DNA of 64,000 nt from positions 310,001 through 374,000 of the forward strand of contig NZ_AP026763.1 in the NCBI RefSeq assembly GCF_026000435.1, given 5' to 3'. Source of the stretch: Vibrio sp. STUT-A11. GTDB lineage: Bacteria > Pseudomonadota > Gammaproteobacteria > Enterobacterales > Vibrionaceae. Under the pieces are notes generated by a model, which saw nothing but the letters and a program-made list of their open reading frames with translations, was not told where the DNA came from and did no database searches. Shown here piece after piece: positions 17,692 to 27,004 of the stretch; position 1 is the stretch's first letter; the number at the start of each line of letters is the position of its first letter. The position numbers were made by a program, and so were the translations under genes.

Positions 17692-19425
17692 GTGATGATG
17701 ATGAGACAAGGACTTACACGTACACCAAGGGTACTCACAGGGCTCTTATCCTTTTGGTTAGTTATACTTTTCGCCCCTTTTGCTTTAGCTGAAGGTGGAA
17801 GCTCTAATACGTTAAAGAGCATCGACTTTCGAACCAATAAGGACAAAGACGCGGTGATTGCGGTGGAGTTGTCTTCACCGTCGGCGATTGTCGATATTAA
17901 GCGTGTTCAGGAAGGGCTCAGCATCGACTTGCTTAATACGTCAGTGAAAGATGATCAGCTATACCTCATTGACGTAAAAGACTTTTCAACCGTGGTGGAC
18001 AGTGTGGAAGTCTTTCGGGACATTTCGACGACCCGTTTAGTCGCGCATATCAGTGATGACTACACTCACGATTACCGTTTGGCTGGACGCTATCTGGAAA
18101 TCACGGTCAGTAAACTCAAACCTGATGAAAAAGTACTGGATAAGAGCATTTTAGAGAAAGAAGGTAAACGGATATCGATTAATTTCCAGGATATTCCGGT
18201 ACGAAACGTCTTACAGCTCATTGCTGACTATAACAAGTTCAACCTGGTGGTATCAGACTCCGTTGAAGGCAATTTGACACTGCGCCTTGATGGTGTGCCA
18301 TGGCAGCAGGTTTTGGACATTATTCTGCAGGTAAAAGGGTTAGATAAGCGTGTCGATGGTAATGTCATTCTTGTTGCGCCGACGGATGAACTTGACCTTC
18401 GAGAGAAACAGCAATTAGAAAAGCAGCAACTTGAAGAAGAAATGGGTGAGCTGTCGTCTGAAATCATTAAAGTGAACTTTGCTAAAGCGTCCGATATTGC
18501 TGAGATGATTAATGGTGAAGGCAATATCAGTATGCTCTCTGAGCGGGGTAGCATGACCATTGATGAGCGCACTAACTCACTGTTGATCAGAGAGCTACCG
18601 GAGAATATCTCGGTCATACGAGACATCGTCGAATCACTTGATATTCCGGTTAAGCAGGTTCAGATCGAAGCGAGGATTGTCACCGTCAGCGAAGGTAATA
18701 TGGATGAGCTAGGTGTTCGTTGGGGGTTCTCTTCTATCAACGGCAATAATACGGTTGGTGGCTCGATTGAAAATAATCTGGCAACCATTGGTCTTTATGA
18801 AGGTGATGGAGAAGGCGGTAGCGTGGGAATTGATGATTTTCTTAACGTTAATCTCGCCGCTACTAACCCAAGCGCAACCAGTCTTGCGTTTCAGGTCGCT
18901 AAGCTGGGTTCTGACACTTTACTCGACCTGGAGCTGTCAGCTCTACAGCAGGAATCGAAAGCAGAGATCATCTCAAGCCCTCGTTTAATCACGACTAATA
19001 AAAAACCTGCCTATATAGAACAAGGCACAGAAATACCGTACTTAGAATCATCCTCGAGTGGTGCCACAACCATCACGTTCAAAAAAGCGGTGTTAAGTTT
19101 AAAAGTGACACCACAAATAACACCGGACAACCGTTTAGTGCTGGATTTAAGTGTCACTCAGGACCGGCCTGGGCAAGTGGTTAAAACGGGTACGGGCGAA
19201 GCGGTTACAATAGACACTCAGAGAATAGGTACTCAAGTCTTAGTCAACAATGGAGAGACGGTGGTACTTGGCGGCATTTTCCAACACAGTATTACCAACT
19301 CAGTGGATAAAGTGCCATTACTCGGCGATCTGCCGCTATTAGGTGCACTTTTCCGCAGAAGTTACGAAAAAGTTGGCAAAAGTGAACTGTTGATTTTTGT
19401 TACACCAAAGGTTGTTATTCAATAG
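17692..19425 (+). CDS. pilQ: Type IV pilus secretin PilQ
   Basis: Forms the outer-membrane pore through which the pilus, and during competence DNA, passes. The 577-residue precursor has a signal peptide (LLSFWLVILFAPFALA), an AMIN domain, N0/N1 domains with FQDIPVRNVLQLIADYNKFN, and a C-terminal secretin domain (IIDTQ-like VTIDTQRIGTQVLVNNGETVVLGGI region). Start is ambiguous: GTG 17692 is followed by three in-frame ATG codons (17695, 17698, 17701), and no strong ribosome site separates them. It ends the pil operon; aroK begins 188 bases on without an obvious terminator. Confidence 0.95.
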   Translation: MMMMRQGLTRTPRVLTGLLSFWLVILFAPFALAEGGSSNTLKSIDFRTNKDKDAVIAVELSSPSAIVDIKRVQEGLSIDLLNTSVKDDQLYLIDVKDFSTVVDSVEVFRDISTTRLVAHISDDYTHDYRLAGRYLEITVSKLKPDEKVLDKSILEKEGKRISINFQDIPVRNVLQLIADYNKFNLVVSDSVEGNLTLRLDGVPWQQVLDIILQVKGLDKRVDGNVILVAPTDELDLREKQQLEKQQLEEEMGELSSEIIKVNFAKASDIAEMINGEGNISMLSERGSMTIDERTNSLLIRELPENISVIRDIVESLDIPVKQVQIEARIVTVSEGNMDELGVRWGFSSINGNNTVGGSIENNLATIGLYEGDGEGGSVGIDDFLNVNLAATNPSATSLAFQVAKLGSDTLLDLELSALQQESKAEIISSPRLITTNKKPAYIEQGTEIPYLESSSSGATTITFKKAVLSLKVTPQITPDNRLVLDLSVTQDRPGQVVKTGTGEAVTIDTQRIGTQVLVNNGETVVLGGIFQHSITNSVDKVPLLGDLPLLGALFRRSYEKVGKSELLIFVTPKVVIQ

Positions 19426-19613
19426 CCATAAGTGAGCAAAAAGAAGATTAGATCAAAAATAAAGTTGCATTAGTGGCACCATGCTTGGATAATTTCGGGT
19501 CTTATCACGAATTATCTGTGAGGAATTGGTGCCACGAGCCTTGTAGAACAGCGGCTTAGCTGTGTTTTCTTGTGGCGATCTTATTGAATCAATGTTGTAA
19601 ATTACTGCTAAAC

Positions 19614-20132
19614 ATGGCTGAGAAACGTAATATTTTCCTTGTTGGTCCTATGGGTGCCGGCAAAAGTACAATTGGTAGACACCTAGCACAGCAACTGCAT
19701 ATGGAGTTTGTAGACTCCGATACAGTGATCGAAGAACGCACTGGTGCAGACATCTCTTGGGTTTTTGATGTAGAAGGTGAAGAAGGCTTCCGTAAGCGTG
19801 AAGAATCGGTGCTTGAAGACCTGACGCAAGAGCAAGGCATCGTGCTGGCAACTGGTGGTGGCTCTGTAAAGAGCAAAGAAAACCGCAATCGCCTTTCTGC
19901 ACGTGGTGTTGTTGTTTACCTAGAAACGACGATTGAAAAGCAACTTGCGCGTACTAATCGTGACAAGAAGCGTCCACTACTTCAAACGGATAGTCCCCGT
20001 GAAGTATTGGAGCAATTAGCTAAAGAACGTAATCCTCTATACGAAGAAGTAGCGGATTACACTGTTCGCACTGACGATCAGAGTGCAAAAGTGGTAGCCA
20101 ACCAGATCGTAAAAATGCTAGAAGAGAGATAA
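19614..20132 (+). CDS. aroK: Shikimate kinase I
   Basis: Phosphorylates shikimate in aromatic amino-acid synthesis. The 172-residue P-loop kinase has Walker A GPMGAGKSTIG, the shikimate-binding SDTVIEERTG region and LATGGGSV. The start at 19614 (MAEKRNIFLVG) gives the exact family length; an upstream in-frame codon at 19572 would add 14 residues. It heads aroK-aroB-damX-dam-rpe, an arrangement shared with enterobacteria. Confidence 0.96.
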   Translation: MAEKRNIFLVGPMGAGKSTIGRHLAQQLHMEFVDSDTVIEERTGADISWVFDVEGEEGFRKREESVLEDLTQEQGIVLATGGGSVKSKENRNRLSARGVVVYLETTIEKQLARTNRDKKRPLLQTDSPREVLEQLAKERNPLYEEVADYTVRTDDQSAKVVANQIVKMLEER

Positions 20133-20164
20133 GTATTTATCTTTTTTAATATTGGAGCACACCG

Positions 20165-21265
20165 ATGGAACGGATTACGGTCAATCTAGCTGAGCGTAGC
20201 TACCCAATCTCTATAGGCGCCGGGTTGTTTGAGGACCCGGCGTACCTTTCTCAAGTTCTCTCAAACAAAAATGCAAAGCAAAAAGTGGTCGTGATCAGTA
20301 ATGTCACGGTAGCCCCTTTGTATGCAGATAAAATTCTTAATCAACTAGAACAGCTTGGATGCAGCGCATCGTTGCTAGAACTGCCTGACGGCGAGAAGTA
20401 CAAAAACCTGGATGTGTTTAATCAGGTAATGAACTTTCTGTTAGAAGGAAGCTATGCGCGTGATGTGGTTATTATCGCACTCGGTGGCGGTGTTATCGGT
20501 GATTTGGTTGGTTTTGCTTCTGCGTGTTACCAGCGTGGCGTGGATTTTATTCAGATTCCAACTACTTTGTTGTCTCAAGTGGATTCCTCGGTCGGTGGCA
20601 AAACCGCAGTCAATCACCCTCTGGGGAAAAACATGATTGGTGCGTTTTACCAACCAAAAGCGGTCATCATTGACACCAATTGCTTGTCCACGTTGCCTGA
20701 GCGTGAATTCGCGGCGGGTATGGCTGAAGTCATTAAATACGGCATCATTTATGACGCTGAATTCTTTGCTTGGCTGGAAGAAAACCTAGAACGTCTGTAC
20801 GCGTTGGATGAAGAAGCACTAACTTACGCTATTGCTCGTTGTTGCCAAATTAAAGCGGAAGTGGTGGCTCAGGATGAAAAAGAGTCTGGCATTCGCGCGT
20901 TACTAAACTTAGGCCACACCTTCGGTCATGCGATTGAAGCTGAGCTTGGATATGGCAATTGGTTGCATGGTGAGGCTGTGTCATCCGGTACAGTAATGGC
21001 CGCCAAAACTTCCCTATTGCGTGGCCTCATTTCTGAGGAGCAGTTTGAACGTATTGTTGCGATTCTACGCCGCGCTAAGCTGCCCGTGCACACCCCAGAG
21101 AGCATGAGCTTTGATGACTTCATCAAACATATGATGCGCGACAAGAAAGTCCTTTCTGGTCAACTAAGGTTAGTTTTACCAACGGGCATTGGAACTGCGG
21201 ACGTCATCGCTGACACGACTCAAGAAGTGCTGGAGCAAGCAATCGAGTTTGGTCGGAATATTTAA
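20165..21265 (+). CDS. aroB: 3-dehydroquinate synthase
   Basis: Converts DAHP to 3-dehydroquinate using NAD and a divalent metal, second shikimate-pathway step. The 366-residue product shows DGEKYK, the NAD loop GGGVIGDLVGFAS, PTTLLSQVDSSVGGKT, and the metal-binding NLGHTFGHAIE. It follows aroK by 32 bases. Confidence 0.97.
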   Translation: MERITVNLAERSYPISIGAGLFEDPAYLSQVLSNKNAKQKVVVISNVTVAPLYADKILNQLEQLGCSASLLELPDGEKYKNLDVFNQVMNFLLEGSYARDVVIIALGGGVIGDLVGFASACYQRGVDFIQIPTTLLSQVDSSVGGKTAVNHPLGKNMIGAFYQPKAVIIDTNCLSTLPEREFAAGMAEVIKYGIIYDAEFFAWLEENLERLYALDEEALTYAIARCCQIKAEVVAQDEKESGIRALLNLGHTFGHAIEAELGYGNWLHGEAVSSGTVMAAKTSLLRGLISEEQFERIVAILRRAKLPVHTPESMSFDDFIKHMMRDKKVLSGQLRLVLPTGIGTADVIADTTQEVLEQAIEFGRNI

Positions 21266-21271
21266 CCTTGT

Positions 21272-21299
21272 AATGGCGCCTTTGGGCGTCATTCTTTTA
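21272..21299 (+). terminator. Weak hairpin between aroB and damX, possible attenuator
   Basis: AATGGCGCC-TTT-GGGCGTCATT folds with one imperfect pair and is followed by CTTTTA. The damX start lies 18 bases further, so it may reduce rather than stop read-through. Confidence 0.4.
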
Positions 21300-21317
21300 T
21301 GGATGTCAGGTTATTAA

Positions 21318-22817
21318 ATGAGTGCTGCTCACGGTCTGGAATTAGACTCTCAAACTGAGCTTTTAGAGCGATTGAGGTTGTTAACCCACTTTGGTTCCAA
21401 TCTAATTGTGATAAATGGCGATATTGGCTTTGGCAAATCCTGGTTGGCACAGCGATATCTTGAAGTGGGTGCCAGTAACAAAAACCAATGTTTGTTACTT
21501 TGTCATAGAAATCAAGATGATCTCCAGCATCGCATTCTCATATTGAGTCAACTACTATCAGAGTCGGTATTCAACCAAAAGGAGCCTTTGGTTGATACTC
21601 TGGAACGGGTATTGGGTGATGAGCGTTGTGATGTCGTCATTGTGGTTGATGATGCACAGTTGATGAGCGCTACCCTGATTTCAGAGTTATGGACACTTGT
21701 GTTGCAAGCACAGGAAAAGCCGAATTGGGTAATCAATGTCTTACTGTTCACGTTACCAGGTCAGTTAGAGGGTGTATTGTCGCGTATTAGTTACGGGCTG
21801 GAGATAAAACCTGTTGAGTTAGATATCGATATGCTGTCGGAAGTAGAAGCTCGTCGATTTTTCGAGTTTTTAGTTGCACGATATGTTGATGAACAAGCAG
21901 AAAAACGTGTTCGGGATGCATTTAAGAGAGTGGCTCCGATCCCGGGTGACATCATGGCATTAGGAGAGATGAAAGTGGAAAAAAGGATAATTATCCGCTC
22001 AATTGTCGCAAGCCCATTCAAAATTACCTTGGTAATCTTGTTGTTGCTATTACTCGTCGCTGGTGGTTATTGGTGGATGTTCAGCCAGCCGAGTCCAGAT
22101 GATAGAGCGCAACAATTGACCGGAAACATTGAACAAACGGCGATTCCGACCCTATCAGAGACGGAAAGTGGCAGATTGATTACCGTGACGGGTGACTCTG
22201 CCAGTTCAGATTCTTATATTGCCAGCGATGACTCGGATTCGCTACCACCAAAGGTAACCGAAGAGGTGGCCAGTGTTGGTATCGATGACAAGCAGCAACG
22301 AGTCGTGATTGAATCCGATGTTGTCGATGCTTTGCTCGAAGGTAAAAATACAAAACAAGCGATTAGCGATAACAGTGAGGTCAAGGATGAAGAGCCTTCA
22401 ACTTCGACTCAAGGTGAAACGAGCAGCTCCTTAATTAAAGTTGTAAAACCGGAGGACTCCTCCCAAGCTGCCAGCTCGGAATCACAAGCCACAGTGACTA
22501 AGCCCGCTGTTAAGTTTTCATTTGCTTATGAAGAGCTAAAAGCACTGTCTCCTCGCGCCTATACCTTGCAACTTGCTGCGATGACCTCGATGGAAGATGT
22601 ACAGGCATTCCTTGATGAGTATCAGCTGAATAACAAAGTGCGCATTTATCCAACGGTTCGTAATGAAACGGAATGGTTTATCATCACTTATCGGGATTAT
22701 CAGACGATTCAACAGGCTCGAGATGCCGTTGAAGCACTGCCAAACTCACTTAAGTCACTCAACCCATGGGCAAAATCGTTAGGCCAGGTACAGCGCGAAA
22801 TCGAACGTGTGAAATAA
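21318..22817 (+). CDS. damX: Cell-division SPOR-domain protein DamX
   Basis: Inner-membrane protein that localises to the septum through its SPOR domain. Residues 1 to about 220 form a cytoplasmic AAA-like domain with a Walker A-type loop, GDIGFGKS (34-41), and a Walker B-like VIVVDDAQL (about 107-115). A transmembrane helix lies at about 234-254. A long acidic, Ser/Thr-rich linker leads to a C-terminal SPOR domain (about 415-495, beginning near AYTLQLAAM). Its position between aroB and dam matches enterobacteria. Confidence 0.92.
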   Translation: MSAAHGLELDSQTELLERLRLLTHFGSNLIVINGDIGFGKSWLAQRYLEVGASNKNQCLLLCHRNQDDLQHRILILSQLLSESVFNQKEPLVDTLERVLGDERCDVVIVVDDAQLMSATLISELWTLVLQAQEKPNWVINVLLFTLPGQLEGVLSRISYGLEIKPVELDIDMLSEVEARRFFEFLVARYVDEQAEKRVRDAFKRVAPIPGDIMALGEMKVEKRIIIRSIVASPFKITLVILLLLLLVAGGYWWMFSQPSPDDRAQQLTGNIEQTAIPTLSETESGRLITVTGDSASSDSYIASDDSDSLPPKVTEEVASVGIDDKQQRVVIESDVVDALLEGKNTKQAISDNSEVKDEEPSTSTQGETSSSLIKVVKPEDSSQAASSESQATVTKPAVKFSFAYEELKALSPRAYTLQLAAMTSMEDVQAFLDEYQLNNKVRIYPTVRNETEWFIITYRDYQTIQQARDAVEALPNSLKSLNPWAKSLGQVQREIERVK

Positions 22818-22886
22818 ACCTGAGCTTCGCTGAAAAATATGTTACATTCCGCAACCTTAATTTTGGGTCGATAGATAGAGCAGTAG

Positions 22887-23726
22887 ATGAAAAAGCAACG
22901 AGCCTTTCTAAAGTGGGCTGGAGGAAAGTACGGACTGGTTGAAGACATCCAACGTCATTTACCACCGGCTCGAAAGCTAGTTGAACCTTTTGTTGGCGCT
23001 GGTTCTGTTTTTTTGAATACAGATTACGATCAGTATTTACTGGCTGATATCAACCCGGATTTGATTAACCTTTATAACCTGATTAAAGCGCGTCCTGAGG
23101 AGTATATTTCTGAAGCGAAGCGTTGGTTTGTGGCAGAAAACAACCGCAAAGAAGCCTACTTGAGTATTCGCGCTGAGTTCAATAAGACTGATGACGTGAT
23201 GTATCGCTCACTTGCTTTTCTTTACATGAACCGTTTTGGTTTTAATGGCTTGTGCCGTTACAACAAAAAAGGCGGTTTCAATGTCCCGTTTGGGTCATAC
23301 AAGAAGCCGTATTTCCCTGAAGCTGAACTGGAATTCTTTGCAGAAAAAGCCAAGAAAGCCACGTTTGTTTGTGAAGGCTATCCCGAGACGTTTCGTCGTG
23401 CGCGCAAAGGCAGCGTGGTTTACTGCGATCCACCGTATGCGCCGCTTTCAAATACCGCAAACTTCACCTCTTATGCAGGAAATGGTTTTACGCTCGATGA
23501 TCAGGCTGCACTGGCCGATATCGCGGAAAGAACCGCCACGGAACGCGGTATTCCGGTACTGATTTCAAACCACGATACAACATTAACGCGTCGTTTATAC
23601 CACGGAGCGGATTTGAGTGTGGTAAAAGTGAAGCGCACCATCAGCCGTAATGGCAGTGGTCGAAATAAAGTCGATGAACTGCTGGCACTTTTTAATACCC
23701 CTGATTCAGACAGCTCTGCTTCATAG
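22887..23726 (+). CDS. dam: DNA adenine methylase
   Basis: Methylates adenine in GATC, directing mismatch repair and replication control; in Vibrio it is needed for chromosome II origin function. The 279-residue enzyme has FLKWAGGKYGL at the N terminus, the SAM-binding EPFVGAGSVF and the catalytic DPPY in VVYCDPPYAPLS. It is in the aroKB-damX-dam-rpe cluster, 69 bases after damX. Confidence 0.97.
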   Translation: MKKQRAFLKWAGGKYGLVEDIQRHLPPARKLVEPFVGAGSVFLNTDYDQYLLADINPDLINLYNLIKARPEEYISEAKRWFVAENNRKEAYLSIRAEFNKTDDVMYRSLAFLYMNRFGFNGLCRYNKKGGFNVPFGSYKKPYFPEAELEFFAEKAKKATFVCEGYPETFRRARKGSVVYCDPPYAPLSNTANFTSYAGNGFTLDDQAALADIAERTATERGIPVLISNHDTTLTRRLYHGADLSVVKVKRTISRNGSGRNKVDELLALFNTPDSDSSAS

Positions 23727-23819
23727 TTCTCACACTATTTGTTCTAAATAGTGGATCTCCCCACTGGCTTCGGTAGAATTGCGCGCAAATTGGTTTGCTC
23801 GTCATTACTGAGGTCAGGT

Positions 23820-24491
23820 ATGAAAGATTTTCTTATTGCTCCATCCATTTTATCCGCAGATTTCGCTCGTCTAGGTGAAGATGTAGAAAAAGTTCTCGCA
23901 GCGGGTGCAGATGTGGTGCATTTCGATGTTATGGATAACCACTATGTGCCAAACCTGACTTTTGGCGCACCTGTGTGTAAAGCGCTACGTGATTACGGCA
24001 TCACTGCACCAATCGATGTCCACCTAATGGTTAAGCCTGTTGACCGCATTATTCCTGACTTCGCAAAAGCTGGTGCATCGATGATCACCTTCCACGTTGA
24101 AGCGTCTGAGCACGTGGACCGTACTCTGCAGCTGATCAAAGAGCACGGTTGCAAAGCGGGTGTAGTACTAAACCCGGCAACGCCGTTAGCGAGCCTTGAG
24201 TTCATTATGGATAAAGTAGATATGATTCTGCTGATGTCGGTAAACCCAGGTTTTGGTGGACAGTCTTTCATTCCTCATACTATGGATAAGCTACGCGCGG
24301 TACGTAAGATGATCGACGAGTCAGGCCGTGACATTCGCCTGGAAATCGACGGTGGCGTTAAAGTGGACAACATCCGTGAAATTGCTGAAGCGGGCGCAGA
24401 TATGTTTGTTGCTGGGTCAGCGATTTTTGGTCAGCCAGATTACAAAGCAGTGATCGACCAAATGCGTGAAGAGCTATCTCAGGTAAGATAA
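23820..24491 (+). CDS. rpe: Ribulose-phosphate 3-epimerase
   Basis: Interconverts ribulose 5-phosphate and xylulose 5-phosphate in the pentose phosphate pathway. The 223-residue TIM barrel shows IAPSILSADFARLG, the metal ligands in VVHFDVMDNHYVPNLTFG, MSVNPGFGGQSF and EIDGGV. The start at 23820 (MKDFLIAPSIL) fits the family; the frame is open 23 codons further up but lacks a ribosome site. It ends the cluster. Confidence 0.97.
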   Translation: MKDFLIAPSILSADFARLGEDVEKVLAAGADVVHFDVMDNHYVPNLTFGAPVCKALRDYGITAPIDVHLMVKPVDRIIPDFAKAGASMITFHVEASEHVDRTLQLIKEHGCKAGVVLNPATPLASLEFIMDKVDMILLMSVNPGFGGQSFIPHTMDKLRAVRKMIDESGRDIRLEIDGGVKVDNIREIAEAGADMFVAGSAIFGQPDYKAVIDQMREELSQVR

Positions 24492-24513
24492 GCGTTTTAA
24501 CCTGCTGATTTGC

Positions 24514-24545
24514 AAGGCTGTCCAGTGAGTGACAGCCTTTGTTGT
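24514..24545 (+). terminator. Terminator after rpe
   Basis: AAGGCTGTC / GACAGCCTT stem with an eight-base loop, followed by TGTTGTTT. Confidence 0.7.
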
Positions 24546-24663
24546 TTCTGGTTTTAGCGAAAAGAAAATATCCACCGCGCTGAGCAAATAATCACTTGCC
24601 TAATTTGCGCCCTTTCTGTACTATTCGTGCTCCTTAAACTCAGTCAATTATCTTTAGTTCCTT

Positions 24664-24697
24664 GCTTCCTCTGGACGACTGAGCCAATTGTGGAAGC
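24664..24697 (+). promoter_or_regulatory. Leader hairpin of the rpsF operon, possible S6:S18 control element
   Basis: GCTTCC pairs with GGAAGC around a 22-base loop with an inner TGG/CCA pairing. It ends 24 bases before the rpsF start; ATCCG lies between it and the ribosome site AAGGAG. Leaders of this operon in other bacteria bind the S6:S18 complex through a CCG-containing motif. That this is the same element is inference from position. Confidence 0.35.
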
Positions 24698-24721
24698 TGA
24701 ATAATCCGTAAGGAGCAACCC

Positions 24722-25111
24722 ATGCGTCATTACGAAATCGTATTCATGGTGCACCCAGATCAAAGCGAGCAAGTTGCTGGCATGATCGAGCGTTACACTG
24801 GTTCTATCACTGAAGCTGGCGGTACTATCCACCGTCTAGAAGACTGGGGTCGTCGTCAACTGGCTTACCCAATCAACAAGCTTCACAAAGCTCACTACGT
24901 TCTAATGAACGTTGAAGCTGACCAAGCTGTAATTGATGAGCTAGAAACTGCTTTCCGTTTCAACGATGCAGTTCTACGTAACATGATCATGCGTACTAAA
25001 GCAGCGATCACTGAGCAATCTATCATGCTTAAGCAAAAAGAAGAGCGTGCTCCACGTCGTGAAGAGCGTTCTGAAGCTAAGCCTGAAGCTAAGTCAGAAG
25101 CTGCTGAGTAA
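24722..25111 (+). CDS. rpsF: 30S ribosomal protein S6
   Basis: Binds 16S rRNA with S18 in the platform of the small subunit. The 129-residue protein begins MRHYEIVFMVHPDQSEQ, typical for S6. It ends in a charged low-complexity tail (EERSEAKPEAKSEAAE) where E. coli S6 is glutamylated. Strong ribosome site AAGGAG. First gene of rpsF-priB-rpsR-rplI. Confidence 0.98.
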   Translation: MRHYEIVFMVHPDQSEQVAGMIERYTGSITEAGGTIHRLEDWGRRQLAYPINKLHKAHYVLMNVEADQAVIDELETAFRFNDAVLRNMIMRTKAAITEQSIMLKQKEERAPRREERSEAKPEAKSEAAE

Positions 25112-25119
25112 GATTTGTT

Positions 25120-25422
25120 ATGACCAATCGAATGGAGCTGAGCGGCACTATTGCCAAACCGCCCATTCGTAGTAAAAGCCCTGGTGGGATTGAACACTGT
25201 CGGTTTTGGCTAGAGCATCGCTCTACTGTTATCGAAGCTGATTTGCCGAGACAAGTTTATTGTCGTATGCCGGTTGTGGTCAGCGGGCTTGGGTCACAAA
25301 CAATAACTCAGAATTTAGTACAAGGTAGTAACATTAAGGTAAGTGGCTTCGTTACTTATCAAACCGGCCGAAATGGCGTAGGAAAATTAGTGTTACATGC
25401 CGACAATATTACTCAAATTTAA
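25120..25422 (+). CDS. priB: Primosomal replication protein PriB
   Basis: A single-stranded-DNA-binding OB-fold protein that helps PriA reload DnaB at collapsed forks. The product is 100 residues (MTNRMELSGTIAKPPIRSK...), matching the family. It starts eight bases after rpsF inside the ribosomal operon, the standard position. DnaB is encoded about 1.9 kb downstream. Confidence 0.96.
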   Translation: MTNRMELSGTIAKPPIRSKSPGGIEHCRFWLEHRSTVIEADLPRQVYCRMPVVVSGLGSQTITQNLVQGSNIKVSGFVTYQTGRNGVGKLVLHADNITQI

Positions 25423-25438
25423 GATCAGGAGATAGCCC

Positions 25439-25666
25439 ATGGCTCGTTTCTTCCGTCGTCGTAAATTCTGCCGTTTCACTGCAGAAGGCGTACAAGAGAT
25501 TGATTACAAAGACGTAGCAACTCTTAAAAACTACATCACTGAAGCTGGTAAAATCGTACCTAGCCGTATCACTGGTACAAGCGCTAAGTACCAGCGTCAA
25601 CTAGCTCGTGCTATCAAGCGTTCACGCTACCTAGCTCTACTACCGTACACTGACAAGCATCAGTAA
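25439..25666 (+). CDS. rpsR: 30S ribosomal protein S18
   Basis: The 75-residue basic protein begins MARFFRRRKFCRFTAEG and ends RYLALLPYTDKHQ, both diagnostic of S18. It partners S6. Ribosome site AGGAG lies nine bases upstream, 16 bases after priB. Confidence 0.98.
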   Translation: MARFFRRRKFCRFTAEGVQEIDYKDVATLKNYITEAGKIVPSRITGTSAKYQRQLARAIKRSRYLALLPYTDKHQ

Positions 25667-25699
25667 TCGGTTCCGTTTATTAAGAAAGAGGATTAAGCA

Positions 25700-26152
25700 A
25701 TGCAAGTTATTCTACTTGATAAAATCGGTAACCTAGGTGGTCTTGGCGATACAGTTAACGTTAAATCTGGTTACGCTCGTAACTTCCTTATCCCTCAGGG
25801 TAAAGCAGTTATGGCTACTAAAGGCAACGTTGAAATGTTCGAAGCACGTCGTGCTGAACTAGAAGCTAAAGTTGCTGAGCAACTAACTGCTGCTGAAGCT
25901 CGCGCTGAGAAAATTAACGCTCTAGAAGCAGTTGTTATCGCTTCTAAAGCTGGTGACGAAGGCAAACTATTCGGTTCTATCGGTACTCGTGACATCGCTG
26001 ACGCTATCACAGCGGCTGGCGTTGAAGTTGTTAAGAGCGAAGTTCGCCTTCCTGAAGGTGCTCTACGTACAACTGGTGAGTTCGAGATCAGCGTTCAACT
26101 TCACTCTGAAGTTTTCGCAACTGTGAACCTACAAGTTGTTGCTGCTGACTAA
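25700..26152 (+). CDS. rplI: 50S ribosomal protein L9
   Basis: The 150-residue product begins MQVILLDKIGNLGGLGDTV and contains SGYARNFLIPQGKA, the L9 signature. A central helix and a C-terminal rRNA-binding domain follow (KLFGSIGTRDIADAI). Last gene of the ribosomal operon, followed by a strong terminator. Confidence 0.98.
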   Translation: MQVILLDKIGNLGGLGDTVNVKSGYARNFLIPQGKAVMATKGNVEMFEARRAELEAKVAEQLTAAEARAEKINALEAVVIASKAGDEGKLFGSIGTRDIADAITAAGVEVVKSEVRLPEGALRTTGEFEISVQLHSEVFATVNLQVVAAD

Positions 26153-26174
26153 TTCAGTATCAAGACTAAATAAT

Positions 26175-26203
26175 AAAAAGCACCTCTTCGGAGGTGCTTT
26201 TTT
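26175..26203 (+). terminator. Terminator of the rpsF-rplI operon
   Basis: AAAAAGCACCTC-TTCG-GAGGTGCTTTTTT, a UUCG-capped perfect stem with a T-run. Confidence 0.92.
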
Positions 26204-26239
26204 ATGTCTGATGACTGGGCATGAACGGTAAATTAGTAT

Positions 26240-27004
26240 TTAAAATACGAACAGCAAATTTACCGAGAAAATACTATCCGCTTTACTTAACCCCTCTGGC
26301 ACTCTGTCGTGGTATTGACGCGAGTGAGTCAGTTTTAACGCAATGTCTTCAGTGATCGCATTGGTGGCACTGAGCTCGCTATCCAAGCTGGTATTGCTGC
26401 TACCTGTTACTAATGTCAGGTCCGCTGCGAAACTAAGGTTGTCCAACGCATGCCAAGTTGTGTTCAGGTTGCCACGAAAGATCCCTTCACGGACGATATC
26501 CGGAAAGACAATATCATCGTCATCTATTTCATCCAGATTAGGCTCTTGGTAGCGATAACCAGGACCCACCTCGACTTCTAATACGAGATCGTCCGTATAA
26601 GCGAACTGGTAACCCAGACCACCTGAAAGGGTATAATCTTTAAAGTACGCGCTATAGCGTGAATCCACGCCTTTAAAACTGCCGTACAAATAGGTTTTCG
26701 GGCCTAATTTATAGTCGCTCTGCACTGAATAAGTGGAAGAGCGTTTATCTTCTTCACCATCTTTATACAGGTTGTAGTATTTCCACTCCCCGTACGAACG
26801 ATGTCGACCAGATATGTATTCAGCACTCAAACGAGCATTCAGGGAACGAGAGTCCGTGTTACCTGTGTGAGCTTGATACCCAAATTCCACTTCTGTTTGC
26901 AGTGGATCGGGCAGATCAATATTTTGCTCTGGTTGTACTGATTCATCAGCGTACGATGCTCCCATGCACAGTAGGCTAACGCTTAGTAACCAGTATCGGG
27001 ACAC
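26240..27004 (-). CDS. DUF481 family outer-membrane beta-barrel protein
   Basis: Resembles the DUF481 / YdiY salt-induced outer-membrane family, with alternating aromatic beta strands (TEVEFGYQAHTGNTDSRS, YGSFKGVDSRYSAY) and a terminal phenylalanine (NLLFVF) suited to BAM insertion. I choose a GTG start at 27004, with GAGG five bases before it. This gives a clean signal peptide, MSRYWLLSVSLLCMGASYA, cleaved before DES. The frame stays open to 27106, with an ATG at 27037 that would lengthen the leader. Function in this organism is unknown. It is transcribed towards rplI. Confidence 0.75.
   Translation of the reverse strand: MSRYWLLSVSLLCMGASYADESVQPEQNIDLPDPLQTEVEFGYQAHTGNTDSRSLNARLSAEYISGRHRSYGEWKYYNLYKDGEEDKRSSTYSVQSDYKLGPKTYLYGSFKGVDSRYSAYFKDYTLSGGLGYQFAYTDDLVLEVEVGPGYRYQEPNLDEIDDDDIVFPDIVREGIFRGNLNTTWHALDNLSFAADLTLVTGSSNTSLDSELSATNAITEDIALKLTHSRQYHDRVPEGLSKADSIFSVNLLFVF

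Noticed and set aside
18228..18626. 132-codon minus-strand Ser-rich ORF opposite pilQ
   Set aside because: Low-complexity shadow of the secretin gene.
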